Part shown: positions 7,619 to 16,336 of the stretch, piece after piece
How the letters are laid out: each line of letters begins with the position of its first letter
Position numbering within the stretch: the first letter of the stretch is position 1
Source: Anaerolineae bacterium
Lineage (GTDB): Bacteria; Chloroflexota; Anaerolineae; CG2-30-64-16
Assembly (NCBI GenBank): GCA_025454635.1
Contig: JALOOB010000002.1
Coordinates: 1-42,487 of the forward strand
Length of the DNA: 42,487 nucleotides
Direction: 5' to 3'
Made by a program: the position numbers and the translations under genes
The notes under the pieces: generated by a model
The model's input: the letters and a program-made list of their open reading frames with translations, nothing else
Told to the model about the DNA's origin: nothing
The model's database searches: none

Positions 7619-8971
7619 TTAGACGTCGAAGGTCACGCGCGCTTCCCAGCCCGCCTCGGTGCGGCGCACGCGCAAATCGTGATAAGTCACGGCTTTGATG
7701 GCCGTGTGCGCGGGCGTGCCTTTGTGCCCGTACGCGACCCCGCGAATTCCCCGCTCGCTGAGCTCGTAGATCTCGAAGCGGGTGTGCATTTCGCCGCCCA
7801 ACTCCTGCCCCAGCAGCAGGCGGTTCAGCCACGCAACGAGCAGCTCCTCGAAGCCTTCGGCGTCCGCGCTGATTGCGCGGGCGACAGTCACCGGCTGCGC
7901 CGCGTCCGCGTCCTGTAGCGCGTACATGGCGGCGGCCGCGTTGGCGAATAGCCCCCGCTCGTCCTCGCCCGTCACGTCGATGGCCCAGTCTGCGGTGTGA
8001 ACCAACTCGCGCCAGGCGCCTTCTTCCGGCCGCTGCGCGTCTGTCGGCGGCGACGCCAGGATGCGGCGGGCAGTTTCTGCGTCCGTGGTGATCTGCGCGA
8101 CCAGTTCGTCGATGCTGGTGAATTTCTTCTCCCCGCGCAGCCGCGCGACAAAGCTCAAGCCAAGAACCTCGCCGTACAGGTTGCCGGAGAAGTCGAGCAG
8201 GTAGGCCTCGATGGAGGGATGGCCGTTGTCGAAGCTCGGGCGGACGCCGACGTTCACCACAGCTGGACAGCCGGTGTCGCCTCGCCACGCCCAACAAGCA
8301 TACACGCCGTAGGCTGGCGTGAGCCGTTCCTGTGGGAGCAGCAAATTGGCGGTTGGGAAGCCGAGCGTGCGCCCTCGCTGCGCGCCGAGCACGACTTTGC
8401 CCCACACCCGGTACGGCCGCCCCAGCAGGTCCGCCGCTTCCTCAACTGCGCCTTGCTCGCTCAGGAGAGTGCGAATGCGGCTGGAGCGCACCTGCTCCCC
8501 GCGCCACACGAACGGTGGCACGATGCGCAGGTCATAACCTAGCGCGCGGCCGAGCTCCGCGAGCCGCTCCGTGTTGCCCTCGCGGCCCTTGCCGAGCGCG
8601 AAGTCCGGCCCGACCCACAACTCGCGCAGCGGCAGATGTCGGGTGAGCTGCGCGAGGAAGTCCGCGGCAGGGGTGGCGGCGGTGTCGCGGGTGAATGGAT
8701 GCGCAACGACGAAGTCGAGGCCGAGCGCGGCCAGCAGATCGGTGCGTTCCTCGTTCGTCGTCAGGCGGGCGGTCTTGAGTTCGGGGCGGAGCACCGCAAC
8801 CGGATGCGGCTCGAAGGTGAGCAGCCCGGCGCGGCCCCCTGCGGTGTGCGCGGCAGCGGCCAGCTCGCCAATGAGCATCTGGTGCCCGCGATGCACGCCG
8901 TCGAAGTTGCCGATCGCCAGGTAGACCGGGCCGTCAAGAGGTGGGCTGGGGAAACCCTCGAAGACGTCCAT
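7619..8971 (-). CDS. ribF: bifunctional riboflavin kinase/FAD synthetase fused to archease
   Basis: A 450-residue single reading frame with two parts. Residues 1-306 are a complete RibF: the FMN adenylyltransferase site NFDGVHRGH (22-30), SSRIR (163-167), the flavokinase motif GRTLGFPTANL (200-210), and the normal RibF ending FTSIDELVAQI. After a linker of about 10 residues, 318-450 form a whole archease domain: HTAD (325-328), LLVAWLNRLL, the signature AIKAVTYHDLRV (424-435) and the terminal acidic residue in FDV. Archease activates the RNA ligase RtcB. RibF makes FMN and FAD. The ATG at 8971 overlaps the truB stop by one base, so it closes the nusA operon. The joint is continuous in frame with no stop or start needed between the parts. 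Confidence 0.92.
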   Translation of the reverse strand: MDVFEGFPSPPLDGPVYLAIGNFDGVHRGHQMLIGELAAAAHTAGGRAGLLTFEPHPVAVLRPELKTARLTTNEERTDLLAALGLDFVVAHPFTRDTAATPAADFLAQLTRHLPLRELWVGPDFALGKGREGNTERLAELGRALGYDLRIVPPFVWRGEQVRSSRIRTLLSEQGAVEEAADLLGRPYRVWGKVVLGAQRGRTLGFPTANLLLPQERLTPAYGVYACWAWRGDTGCPAVVNVGVRPSFDNGHPSIEAYLLDFSGNLYGEVLGLSFVARLRGEKKFTSIDELVAQITTDAETARRILASPPTDAQRPEEGAWRELVHTADWAIDVTGEDERGLFANAAAAMYALQDADAAQPVTVARAISADAEGFEELLVAWLNRLLLGQELGGEMHTRFEIYELSERGIRGVAYGHKGTPAHTAIKAVTYHDLRVRRTEAGWEARVTFDV

Positions 8972-9855
8972 CACTCGCCTGCCGCAAACACCTTGTCCGG
9001 CCACCATTCGCTCGGCGCTTCATGGCGCAGAATGGCGACAACGCTGCCATCGTCGCCCAGCGCGTAACCGGCGCGACTGTGCGCGGCGTTGCCGTCGATG
9101 GGCTGTCCGTTGCGAAGCCGCTTGATCTGCTCCGCGTTCACCGGCACGGGCGTCAGGGCGGAGAGGGCGGTCGAGATGGGATGCAAATGGCGGTTCAACT
9201 CGCCCGCCCGGTGGGCTTCGGCCATGCCTTCCGGGCTCAGCCCGTCCTCCACGAGAAACCGCCCGCTGCGCGTGCGGCGCAGTCCGGCCAGCGCGCCGCC
9301 GCAGCCAAGCGACTGTCCAAGATCATGGGCCAGGCTGCGGATGTACGTGCCGGGTTCGCAGGTCACGTCGAGCGTCAGACACGGCGGCGCCCAGTTAACC
9401 ATTTGGATGCTGTGGATCGTGACCGCACGCGCAGAAGGCCTGACCTCCTCGCCGCGTCGCGCCCGGCGGTGCAGCGGCACGCCGTCCTGCTTAATCGCGG
9501 AGTAGGCGGGCGGCGCCTGCATGATCTCGCCCACGAAGTGGCCGAGCGCCTGCCAGATCACGCCGCGGTCGATCTCCGCGGGCAGCGGCCGCGACTCGAT
9601 CACCTCGCCGTCCAGGTCGTACGTGTCGGTGATCGTGCCCAACTGGATATCGGCCCGGTAGGTCTTGTCAGAGGCCATCAGGTACTCGCTGACGCGAGTT
9701 GCCTGGCCGACGCAGACCAACAGGACGCCGGTGGCAAGTGGGTCGAGTGTGCCGGCATGACCAACGCGTTTCACCTTGAGCACGCGGCGGATCCATGCGA
9801 CGACATCGTGCGAGGTCCAGCCTTGCGGCTTGTCAATGTTCAGGATACCGTCCAA
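8971..9855 (-). CDS. truB: tRNA pseudouridine-55 synthase TruB
   Basis: Converts U55 of the tRNA T-loop to pseudouridine. A TTG at 9855 gives MDGILNIDKPQGWTSHDVV, the standard TruB N-terminus, and a 294-residue product; an in-frame GTG at 9891 would add 12 residues encoded within the upstream repeat, so it is less likely. The catalytic aspartate is D38 in GHAGTLDPLATG, and the later family stretch QAPPAYSAIKQDG is present, as is GTYIRSLAHDLG. It lies between nrnA and ribF in the nusA operon and overlaps ribF by one base. Confidence 0.95.
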   Translation of the reverse strand: MDGILNIDKPQGWTSHDVVAWIRRVLKVKRVGHAGTLDPLATGVLLVCVGQATRVSEYLMASDKTYRADIQLGTITDTYDLDGEVIESRPLPAEIDRGVIWQALGHFVGEIMQAPPAYSAIKQDGVPLHRRARRGEEVRPSARAVTIHSIQMVNWAPPCLTLDVTCEPGTYIRSLAHDLGQSLGCGGALAGLRRTRSGRFLVEDGLSPEGMAEAHRAGELNRHLHPISTALSALTPVPVNAEQIKRLRNGQPIDGNAAHSRAGYALGDDGSVVAILRHEAPSEWWPDKVFAAGE

Positions 9856-9883
9856 ACTACTTCTCGCTTCGATGAAATCGACG

Positions 9884-9950
9884 ACAAACACAAAGATACA
9901 AAGTCACAAGGAAGACTATGTTGCCATCGTGTCTTTGTGTCTTGGTGTTG
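9884..9950. repeat. imperfect inverted repeat between truB and nrnA
   Basis: The left arm (about 9884-9907, containing ACACAAAGATACAAAG) and right arm (about 9929-9950, containing GTGTCTTTGTGTCTTGGTG) are imperfect reverse complements and share the CACAAAGACAC core with the perfect hairpin at 7567-7612. The right arm runs through the stop and last codons of nrnA. Confidence 0.6.
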
Positions 9951-10938
9951 ACGACGAGCTCAGGCTCGCGGCATGAACAAGCGGCAGCACGCGCGCCTGC
10001 GCATCGGCCAGCGGGCCGGTCAGCAGGCAGCCGGCTGCCTGCGGATGTCCGCCGCCGCCGAGGCTCAACGCGACTGTTGCGACGTCGTAACCCGGCCGCG
10101 ACCGGAAGTCCACCTCGATGCGACCGTCCGCCAGCTCGTTGAAGACCACGGCGACCCGCGCCTCGGCCGCGTTGATGAGCTGGCTGACCAGCCCGCCGTC
10201 GTCCTCGTCCAGGATGCCCGCAGCCTCGCGCATCGCCTTTGTGACTTCCGCCCACAAGACATAACCGTCAAGATGCGCCCGCTCGAACGCCATGCCCCAC
10301 AGCCGCATGTGCTTGAAGGGACGGGTGGCAAGCGTTCGTTGGCTTACGTCGGCCAGATTCGCGCCGGCCTCAATGAGGCGGACGGCAGCGGCCAGCTCGG
10401 CCGCGGTGACGTTGCTCGTGCGGAAGCCGAGCGTGTCGGTCACGAGGCCGACGAGCAGGGGCGTGGCCGCTTCCTTCGGCAGGGGCACGCCAAGCGCGTC
10501 CGCGAGCGCGATGACAAGCTGGCTTGTCGAAGCCGCTTCGGGCGCGACATAGTTCAGGTTGCCGAAGTGCAGGTTGGTGATGTGGTGGTCGACGACGATC
10601 AGTGGGGTCGGCGTGAACGCGAGGTTCGAGAAGATGGCGCCCAGCCGCGCCGGATCGCTCGCGTCGAGCGAGACAACAAGGTCGGGCTGGAAGCCCTCGG
10701 GCAGCGCGTTGACGATGCGCTCGACGCCGGGCACGAAGAACAGGGATTCCGGCGGGCGGTCCTGGCACGCCAGGACGACGGCGCGCTCGCCGGGCAGAGC
10801 GTCCAGAACGTACCCCAGCCCGAGCAGCGACCCGATTGCGTCGCCGTCTGGGTTGACGTGGCAGAACGCCACGAGGGACGCGGCCCCCATGATGGGGGCC
10901 ACGAGGTCACTCAGATTCGCGCTGTTCGGCGTCGGCAT
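9916..10938 (-). CDS. nrnA: DHH-family phosphoesterase, NrnA-like nano-RNase/pAp phosphatase
   Basis: A 340-residue DHH/DHHA1 protein expected to degrade short oligoribonucleotides and dephosphorylate pAp. The start is placed at the ATG at 10938 (MPTPNSANLSDLV) because homologues begin about 20 residues before the first motif; this start lies 32 bases inside rbfA. Visible metal-binding motifs are CHVNPDGDA (H27, D31, D33), SLDASDP, VVDHH (the DHH motif) and, in the DHHA1 domain, the nucleotide-binding GGGGHPQAAGC. The last ten or so residues (TPRHKDTMAT) are encoded by the flanking repeat and are unlikely to be ancestral. It sits in the usual place between rbfA and truB. Confidence 0.92.
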   Translation of the reverse strand: MPTPNSANLSDLVAPIMGAASLVAFCHVNPDGDAIGSLLGLGYVLDALPGERAVVLACQDRPPESLFFVPGVERIVNALPEGFQPDLVVSLDASDPARLGAIFSNLAFTPTPLIVVDHHITNLHFGNLNYVAPEAASTSQLVIALADALGVPLPKEAATPLLVGLVTDTLGFRTSNVTAAELAAAVRLIEAGANLADVSQRTLATRPFKHMRLWGMAFERAHLDGYVLWAEVTKAMREAAGILDEDDGGLVSQLINAAEARVAVVFNELADGRIEVDFRSRPGYDVATVALSLGGGGHPQAAGCLLTGPLADAQARVLPLVHAASLSSSSTPRHKDTMAT

Positions 10939-11335
10939 GGTGATCCTGTCCCGGCGCTTGCGCGGCCGCCCGCTCGGCGGATTTTCGCTCCGCAGCGATC
11001 TGATCGAGGATGTCGTCCACATGCGAGGCGCGCTTCTCTGTGTCGTCTACGACGAAGTGCAACTCGGGCACCACGCGCAGGTGAAGGTTCTCCACCAGCG
11101 CGCGGCGCAGGAACGTGGTCGAGTGCTGCAATGCGCTCAGCACGTGGCGCGTCTGCGAATCGGGCAGCGCGTGCTGGATAAACACGCGCGCGTTGCCCAA
11201 ATCCGCCGAAACCTGCACGTCCGTGACGGTGACCATCGCGTCTTCCAGTCGCGGATCGGTTAGTTCGCTGCCAATGAGAAGCCCAAGCTCCTCAGTTAAC
11301 ACCTCGGCAATGCGTTCTTGCCGGCGAGAAGTCAT
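10907..11335 (-). CDS. rbfA: 30S ribosome-binding factor RbfA
   Basis: A KH-type cold-shock factor that binds immature 30S subunits and helps 16S rRNA maturation. The product is 142 residues: the N-terminus RRQERIAEVLTEELGLLI and the core DPRLEDAMVTVTDVQVSADLG and LVENLHLRVVPELHF are typical of the family, here cited in parts. The C-terminal 25 residues are charged and low in complexity. The ATG at 11335 shares one base with the infB stop (TAATG), and the 3' end overlaps nrnA, so infB, rbfA and nrnA are coupled. Confidence 0.95.
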   Translation of the reverse strand: MTSRRQERIAEVLTEELGLLIGSELTDPRLEDAMVTVTDVQVSADLGNARVFIQHALPDSQTRHVLSALQHSTTFLRRALVENLHLRVVPELHFVVDDTEKRASHVDDILDQIAAERKSAERAAAQAPGQDHHADAEQRESE

Positions 11336-13947
11336 TACAGCACCCGTTCCTTCTTGTAGGCCTCCAGCACGTCGCCCGTCTCGAAGTCATGGAAGTTGTG
11401 CAGGTGGATGCCGCACTCGAATCCTGTCTTGACCTCGGGGACGTCCTCCTGGAACCGCTTCAACGCGGCGATCTTGTCCTCGGCGATCACCTCGCCCGCG
11501 CGCTTCACCCGAACCGGGGAGTTGCGCTGGATCTCGCCGTCCAGGATATAGCAGCCGGCCACCTTGCCGACCTTCGACACCCGGAAGACCTGGCGAATTT
11601 CCGCATGGCCCGTGACGACTTCCTTATACACGGGCTCCAACATCCCCTGGAGCGCCTTCTGCACGTCCTCAATGATGTTGTAGATGATGTTGTAGATGCG
11701 AATGTCGATGCCTTCGGCCTCGGCCATCTTCTGCGCGCCGCCGTCCGCAACGACGGAGAAGCCGACGACGATGGCGTGCGACGCGACCGCGAGCATGACG
11801 TCCGACTCGCTGATGTTGCCCGTGCCCTGGTGCAGAATCTTCACCTTCAGCTTGTCCGTGCTGAGCTTTTCGAGCGAGTTCACGATCGGCTCGATGGACC
11901 CCTGCACGTCCGCCTTCAGGATCAAGTTGAGTTCCTTCACCTGGCCCGCTTCAGCCGCAGCGAAGATGCTCTCCAGCGTGCGCGCCGGCGCCGGGCCTGC
12001 GGCCGCCTTCTTGGCAAGCTGCCGTTCGGATGCAATCCCCCGCGCGGTCCGGTCGTCCGCAACCACCTTGAACGTTTCGCCAGCAACCGGCACGTCGGAG
12101 AAGCCCAGGATCTGCACCGGCCTCGCGGGCTTGGCCTCCGTTATCGGCTCGCCCTTGTCATCATACATGGCGCGAATCTTGGCGTAAGTTTCCCCGCTCA
12201 CGATGCTGTCGCTCACGTGGAGCGTGCCGTTCTGGACCAGCAAGGTCGCCATCGGGCCGCGCTGCTTGTCGAGCCGGCTCTCGATGACCGTGCCCACGCA
12301 GTCGCCTTTCGGGTTTGCTGTCTGCGGGTCGACGTCGGCCAGGAGCAGGATGCTCTCGAGCAGGTCATCGATGCCGCGGCGCATCTTGGCCGAAACCGGG
12401 ACGCACATGACGTCGCCGCCGTACTCTTCGATGAGCACGCCGTTGTCCGCCAGCTCCTGCTTGACCCGGTCCGGGTTAGCCTGCGCCTTGTCGATCTTGT
12501 TCAGCGCCACGATGATCGGCACTTGGGCCGCTTTGACGTGCGCGATCGCCTCTTTTGTCTGCGGCATGACGCCGTCGTCCGCGGCCACCACCACGATGGC
12601 GATGTCGGTCACCTGGGCGCCGCGCGCGCGCATGGCCGTAAACGCCTCATGGCCGGGTGTGTCGAGGAACGTGATCTTGCGCCCGTTAATCTCGACCTGG
12701 TACGCGCCGATGTGCTGCGTGATGCCGCCCGCTTCGCCTTCGACCACGCGCGTCTCGCGGATCGCATCGAGCAGGGTGGTCTTGCCGTGGTCGACATGGC
12801 CGAGCACAACGACGACCGGCGGGCGAACCTCCATGTCCTCCGCCTTCTCCTGCGCCAGGATGCGCTGTCGCAACGTCTGCGGCGCAGCCTCGGGCTCGGC
12901 GGCCACTTCGGGCTCGGGCGCCTTTTCGCGGTTGACCGCAATGCCAAGTTCTTCGCCGATGAGCGCAGCCGTGTCGTAGTCGATGGACTCGGTGATGGTG
13001 ACCATCATGCCGTAATTCATCAGGGTCTTGATGACCTCGATCGGGCTCTTCCGCATCTTCTCGGCGAGATCGCGAATCGTGATCGTGTCGCCGATGACCA
13101 GCTCCGTTACAGCCGCCTGGGCTGCCGCAGTGGGCCGGGCCGCGCCGGTGAGGGGCGGCGGCGCAAGGCGTTCGCCGGGTGGCAACTGAGCCTGACGCGA
13201 CTTGCCCTGCGGCCGACGCTGGTTGTTGCCGCCCGGACGGTTGCCGCCCGACGGACCCCCGCCGGTGCGCTGTTGCGGGCCGGTCCGTTGCGGGCCGCCG
13301 CGATCCGGCGCGCCGAATCCGCCGCCACCGCTCGGCGCGCCACCGCCGCCACCGCCGTAACCGCCGCCCGGGCGGCCCTGCGAGGGTCCACGGTTCTGAC
13401 CGCCGTAGCCCCCTTGGGGGCCACCACCACCACCGCCGCCGCCACCACCACTGTAACCGCCACCGGGCCGGCCCTGTGAGGGACCGCGGTTCTGTCCGCC
13501 GTAGCCGCCCGCCGGCCGCGGGCCGCTGGGCGCGGGGCGTCCGCGTGGAACGACTGTGTCCTCGGACGTGGGGTCGAAGACGCGTTGGTTGAACACCTCG
13601 TCATCGCCCCCCTGGTTTGGCTGCCCGCCCGGCCGGTTGCCGGGGCGAGTCTCGCCGGGACGCGAAGGCGCGGGGCTGCGATTGCCGTCCGGCGCGGAGC
13701 CGGGCTTGGCCCCCGGGGCCGATGGTTTGGCAAAGGAGGGCGTTTTGGGCTGCCGGCTCGCATCGTTGCGCTGGCCGTTTTCCGCCGGCTTGCTCCCTGG
13801 GCGCGCCGCCTGGTCAGGCGTCTGTGGTCGCCCTTGGCCCTGGCCGGCAGGTCGCGCCTGCGGCTGGCGCGGTGTATTCTGGTTCTGGGTTTCGTTTTCA
13901 GTCGAGGCCCCGCTGGGCTGCTCGGCTTTCGGGTTGTCGTTCGCCAT
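11335..13947 (-). CDS. infB: translation initiation factor IF-2
   Basis: GTPase that places initiator tRNA on the 30S subunit; 870 residues. The start at 13947 has AAGGAGG a few bases upstream. Residues 1-270 are a disordered region rich in Gly, Pro, Arg, Gln and Asn with a tandem 19-residue repeat at 147-165 and 179-197. An IF2-N module follows (about 282-336, [20 protein letters not shown]), then the G domain from about 378 with GHVDHGKT (383-390), DTPGHEA and NKID, and the C-terminal beta-barrel domains ending near [12 protein letters not shown]. The position after ylxR and before rbfA is standard. Confidence 0.97.
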   Translation of the reverse strand: MANDNPKAEQPSGASTENETQNQNTPRQPQARPAGQGQGRPQTPDQAARPGSKPAENGQRNDASRQPKTPSFAKPSAPGAKPGSAPDGNRSPAPSRPGETRPGNRPGGQPNQGGDDEVFNQRVFDPTSEDTVVPRGRPAPSGPRPAGGYGGQNRGPSQGRPGGGYSGGGGGGGGGGPQGGYGGQNRGPSQGRPGGGYGGGGGGAPSGGGGFGAPDRGGPQRTGPQQRTGGGPSGGNRPGGNNQRRPQGKSRQAQLPPGERLAPPPLTGAARPTAAAQAAVTELVIGDTITIRDLAEKMRKSPIEVIKTLMNYGMMVTITESIDYDTAALIGEELGIAVNREKAPEPEVAAEPEAAPQTLRQRILAQEKAEDMEVRPPVVVVLGHVDHGKTTLLDAIRETRVVEGEAGGITQHIGAYQVEINGRKITFLDTPGHEAFTAMRARGAQVTDIAIVVVAADDGVMPQTKEAIAHVKAAQVPIIVALNKIDKAQANPDRVKQELADNGVLIEEYGGDVMCVPVSAKMRRGIDDLLESILLLADVDPQTANPKGDCVGTVIESRLDKQRGPMATLLVQNGTLHVSDSIVSGETYAKIRAMYDDKGEPITEAKPARPVQILGFSDVPVAGETFKVVADDRTARGIASERQLAKKAAAGPAPARTLESIFAAAEAGQVKELNLILKADVQGSIEPIVNSLEKLSTDKLKVKILHQGTGNISESDVMLAVASHAIVVGFSVVADGGAQKMAEAEGIDIRIYNIIYNIIEDVQKALQGMLEPVYKEVVTGHAEIRQVFRVSKVGKVAGCYILDGEIQRNSPVRVKRAGEVIAEDKIAALKRFQEDVPEVKTGFECGIHLHNFHDFETGDVLEAYKKERVL
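13357..13509 (-). repeat. tandem protein repeat within infB
   Basis: Two copies of the 19-residue unit [19 protein letters not shown] are encoded at 13453-13509 and 13357-13413, 96 bases apart, with a run of glycines between. The amino-acid units are identical while many third codon positions differ (for example CGAGGGTCC against TGAGGGACC on the + strand). This suggests an old duplication kept at the protein level. Confidence 0.85.
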
Positions 13948-14126
13948 TCATCATCCTCCTTGAGCCGCCCGCGAGGCGCAGAGTTCGTTCTGGGCGAAGT
14001 CCAGAGACGACGCGCGGTCAACCAGCCGGGCGTAAGCCGGGGCTGGGGGGCAAGCCGATTCCTATTCACGGTCAAACCACGGGGGAAGGACAGGGGGACG
14101 TTCAGGGAGGGAGGGGGTTTATGCCA

Positions 14127-14207
14127 CTACTTACGCATAAGGCCTTCCTCGGAGCGTCGGGTTCCTTCGCCCATCGGTTGTGTTAGCGGTCGCGTGGCCG
14201 CTACCAT
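14127..14207 (-). CDS. possible 26-residue leader peptide before infB
   Basis: An ATG at 14207 follows AGGAG at a spacing of six bases and opens a 26-codon frame ending in TAG, reading MVAATRPLTQPMGEG and then RRSEEGLMRK after one Thr. The ribosome-binding site is good, but the peptide resembles nothing recognised and lacks hydrophobic or regulatory-peptide features. It may be chance within a non-coding leader. Confidence 0.2.
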   Translation of the reverse strand: MVAATRPLTQPMGEGTRRSEEGLMRK

Positions 14208-14221
14208 GAGTTGCTCCTGTT

Positions 14222-14246
14222 GTGGCGCAAGTAGACCTTGCGCCAC
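14222..14246. repeat. short palindrome after ylxR (relative of the thyA-leader element)
   Basis: GTGGCGCAAG (14222-14231) and CTTGCGCCAC (14237-14246) are exact reverse complements with a 5-nt loop. The GCGCAAG core and spacing resemble the palindrome at 6723-6751. It begins four bases beyond the ylxR stop codon. Confidence 0.6.
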
Positions 14247-14250
14247 GTCA

Positions 14251-14559
14251 TTATTCCTCCGGCAGCGTCTCAGCGTATGCCTTCAACGCTGTCGTGTCTT
14301 CCGCTGTCAAACTTGTCTTCAGCGCCGTATTCAGACGCTGCGTGAAGCCGGGAACGTTCCAGCAGTCCCGCGCTTTGCACAAATAAGCGCCCCGGCCTGC
14401 GGCCTTGCCGGTTGGATCCACGTGGACTTCGCCGGCTGGCGTCCGCACGATGCGCACCAGCTCCCGCTTGCCCCGTTCCGACCGGCAGACAACGCATGTC
14501 CGCTGCGGCACGTGTTTGGGGCGCGGCCCCTTCGGCTTGGAGGCTTGCCCCGATGGCAT
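14251..14559 (-). CDS. ylxR: YlxR family RNA-binding protein (RnpM)
   Basis: A 102-residue basic protein with the family motifs PQRTCVVCR (18-26) and GRGAYLC (55-61). YlxR proteins sit between nusA and infB in many bacteria, and in Bacillus subtilis the protein (RnpM) was reported to bind and modulate RNase P. The ATG at 14559 lies three bases after the nusA stop. The N-terminus is Lys/Pro-rich and the C-terminus is slightly longer than the typical 90 residues. Confidence 0.92.
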   Translation of the reverse strand: MPSGQASKPKGPRPKHVPQRTCVVCRSERGKRELVRIVRTPAGEVHVDPTGKAAGRGAYLCKARDCWNVPGFTQRLNTALKTSLTAEDTTALKAYAETLPEE

Positions 14560-14562
14560 GGC

Positions 14563-16206
14563 CTAGTATTCCACGTCGCCCCAGCCGCCGCGGCCCGGCT
14601 TGCGCTTGCGCCGCGCAACCACCTCGCCCAGGTCCTCGTCGAAGACCAGCTCGCGCTTCTTAGTGTCCTTCTTAACCTTCTTCGCCGGGGCCTTCTTCCC
14701 TGCGCCGCCCTCTTCCTCGTCTTCGATCAATTCGTCGTCCACGAAGGCTTCGGGCACGAGGAACTGCTCACCCGCGTCGCCCATGCTCTGGGGCTCGGGC
14801 TCTGCCGGCGCGACCTCCGCCGGCCCAGGCTCGGCGGCGACCTCTTCTTCCTCAACGGCGGGCGCAACGGCTTCCGCAACTTCAGGAGCGGCGGCTTCGG
14901 CCTCGACCATCTCAGTTTCGGGCTGGGCCTCTGCCTCTTCTTCGATTTGCGGCAGGTCGGGCCGGTTCTGATCGGCCTGCGCCAGCAAGCGAGCGGCCGT
15001 TTCCAGAGTGGCCTGCGTCTTGTCGCGTTCGCGCAGCAGCCATTCCGCGCGGCTGAGGAGGTCGTCGCCCGCGGGCAGCGCCGCGGCCTTGTCCTGCAGC
15101 GAGCGCTGGCGGATCATCTGCATCTGCTGCCGCTTAATCTCGGCCAGGCCCTCGGTCGCAGCCTCGGTCTCGCTCTTGATGTCGATGCGCCAACCGGTCA
15201 GCTTGGCCGCAAGGCGCGCATTCTGGCCTTCCTTGCCAATGGCGAGCGAGAGCTGGCGGTCAGGCACCACTACGATAGCGGTGCGGATATCGCCTTCTTC
15301 GATCAGGATCGTATCGGTCGGCTTGGCGGGGCTGAGCGCGTTGCTAATGAAGCTGCGCACGTCAGCAGACCATTCGACCACGTCGATCTTCTCGCCGTTC
15401 AGTTCGTCCACGATGTTCTGGATGCGTGTGCCGCGCAGGCCGACACAGGAGCCGACGGGATCGACGCCGGGCTGGCTGGCGGAGACGGCTACCTTCGAGC
15501 GCTGGCCCGGTTCGCGAGCGATGCTCTTGATTTCGACCGTGCCGCTGTAAATTTCGGGGATTTCGCGCTCGAGCAGGCGGCGTAGCATATTGCGATGTGT
15601 GCGCGACAGGCGAATCTGAGGCCCCCGCGTGCCCTTGTTGATCTCTGCGAGCAGCGTGCGGACGTTCATGCCCACGCGGTAGCGGTCGTTCGGAAGTTGG
15701 TCTTCCGCCGCAATGATGCCCTCGGCCTTCTTGCTGAGCGTGACCGTCACCGCGTTGCTGCGGTAGTCGATCGACTGCACCTGGCCGGTGATCAGTTCGC
15801 CTTCGCGCTGCTTGTAGAAATCGAACAGCTGGTCACGCTCTGCCTCATGGATGCGCTGGAGAATGACCTGTTTGGCCGTCTGCGCGGCAATGCGGCCGAA
15901 ATCCGCCGGCTCGCGGTGGTCGATGACCGTGCTGCCAAGTTCCGCGTCCTTGTCCAGCTTGCGGGCCTCGGGCAGGCCGATTTCGACCGCGGGATCCTCG
16001 ACCTTTTCAACCACGGTCTTCTCGCAGGAAATGCTGAGGTCGCCCGTGTTCGGATCGATGGTTGCTTGGACGTTGGCCGTGGCGTTGGCGTAATTGCGCC
16101 GGTAGGCGTGGACCAATGCTTCCTCGATGGCTCCCAGGATCGTCTCGCGCGGCAACTCTTTCTCCGCGCAGATCTGGTTGACAGCCATGATCAGCTCTTT
16201 GCTCAT
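14563..16206 (-). CDS. nusA: transcription termination/antitermination factor NusA
   Basis: Binds RNA polymerase and nascent RNA to control pausing, termination and antitermination. The start is the ATG at 16206 ([20 protein letters not shown]) behind AAGGAA; upstream in-frame sequence is leader RNA. The 547-residue product has the polymerase-binding N-domain (1-125), an S1 domain (about 135-200), and two KH domains (about 225-290 with [15 protein letters not shown], and 295-345 with [18 protein letters not shown]). The C-terminal 150 residues are Glu/Ala/Pro-rich, ending in a Lys/Arg-rich segment, and are not conserved. It leads the operon; rimP, often just upstream, is absent here. Confidence 0.96.
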   Translation of the reverse strand: MSKELIMAVNQICAEKELPRETILGAIEEALVHAYRRNYANATANVQATIDPNTGDLSISCEKTVVEKVEDPAVEIGLPEARKLDKDAELGSTVIDHREPADFGRIAAQTAKQVILQRIHEAERDQLFDFYKQREGELITGQVQSIDYRSNAVTVTLSKKAEGIIAAEDQLPNDRYRVGMNVRTLLAEINKGTRGPQIRLSRTHRNMLRRLLEREIPEIYSGTVEIKSIAREPGQRSKVAVSASQPGVDPVGSCVGLRGTRIQNIVDELNGEKIDVVEWSADVRSFISNALSPAKPTDTILIEEGDIRTAIVVVPDRQLSLAIGKEGQNARLAAKLTGWRIDIKSETEAATEGLAEIKRQQMQMIRQRSLQDKAAALPAGDDLLSRAEWLLRERDKTQATLETAARLLAQADQNRPDLPQIEEEAEAQPETEMVEAEAAAPEVAEAVAPAVEEEEVAAEPGPAEVAPAEPEPQSMGDAGEQFLVPEAFVDDELIEDEEEGGAGKKAPAKKVKKDTKKRELVFDEDLGEVVARRKRKPGRGGWGDVEY

Positions 16207-16281
16207 TTCCTTCGTTCTCTCCCGCAAAATGCCCACCGGCCTGACGCCGGGTTTGTTCCGTTCCGGGACCCTTACAACAAA

Positions 16282-16306
16282 GAAAGCCGGGGGGTTCCCG
16301 ACTTTC
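16282..16306 (-). terminator. hairpin in the nusA leader, attenuator-like
   Basis: On the - strand GAAAGTCGGG and CCCGGCTTTC pair over ten positions (one G-U) around a 5-nt loop and are followed by TTTGTTGT. It lies between the nusA promoter and start codon, so it would end or pause transcription of the leader. The T-run is imperfect, and the sequence is also reminiscent of the AGAAACC-type repeats, so function is uncertain. Confidence 0.5.
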
Positions 16307-16336
16307 CGCAGAAGAGTGCCTGAAGCTAATGTCAAG

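Larger units (their letters stand above)
13948..14250. other. 303-base gap between ylxR and infB
   Basis: The gap is within an operon on the - strand, where neighbouring genes otherwise touch or overlap. It holds the palindrome at 14222-14246, a weaker inverted repeat TAGCGG/CCGCTA (14184-14203), a possible 26-codon frame (14127-14207), a run of G tracts on the + strand (14081-14117: G5, G5, G3, G3, G5) and the infB Shine-Dalgarno. No convincing promoter was found. Confidence 0.6.

Noticed and set aside
11389-13479. Very long open frame on the + strand opposite infB (and similar ones opposite nusA, era and pckG)
   Set aside because: It is antisense to a certain gene, its translation is rich in Arg/His/Asp as expected from GC-rich antisense, and it has no family motifs.
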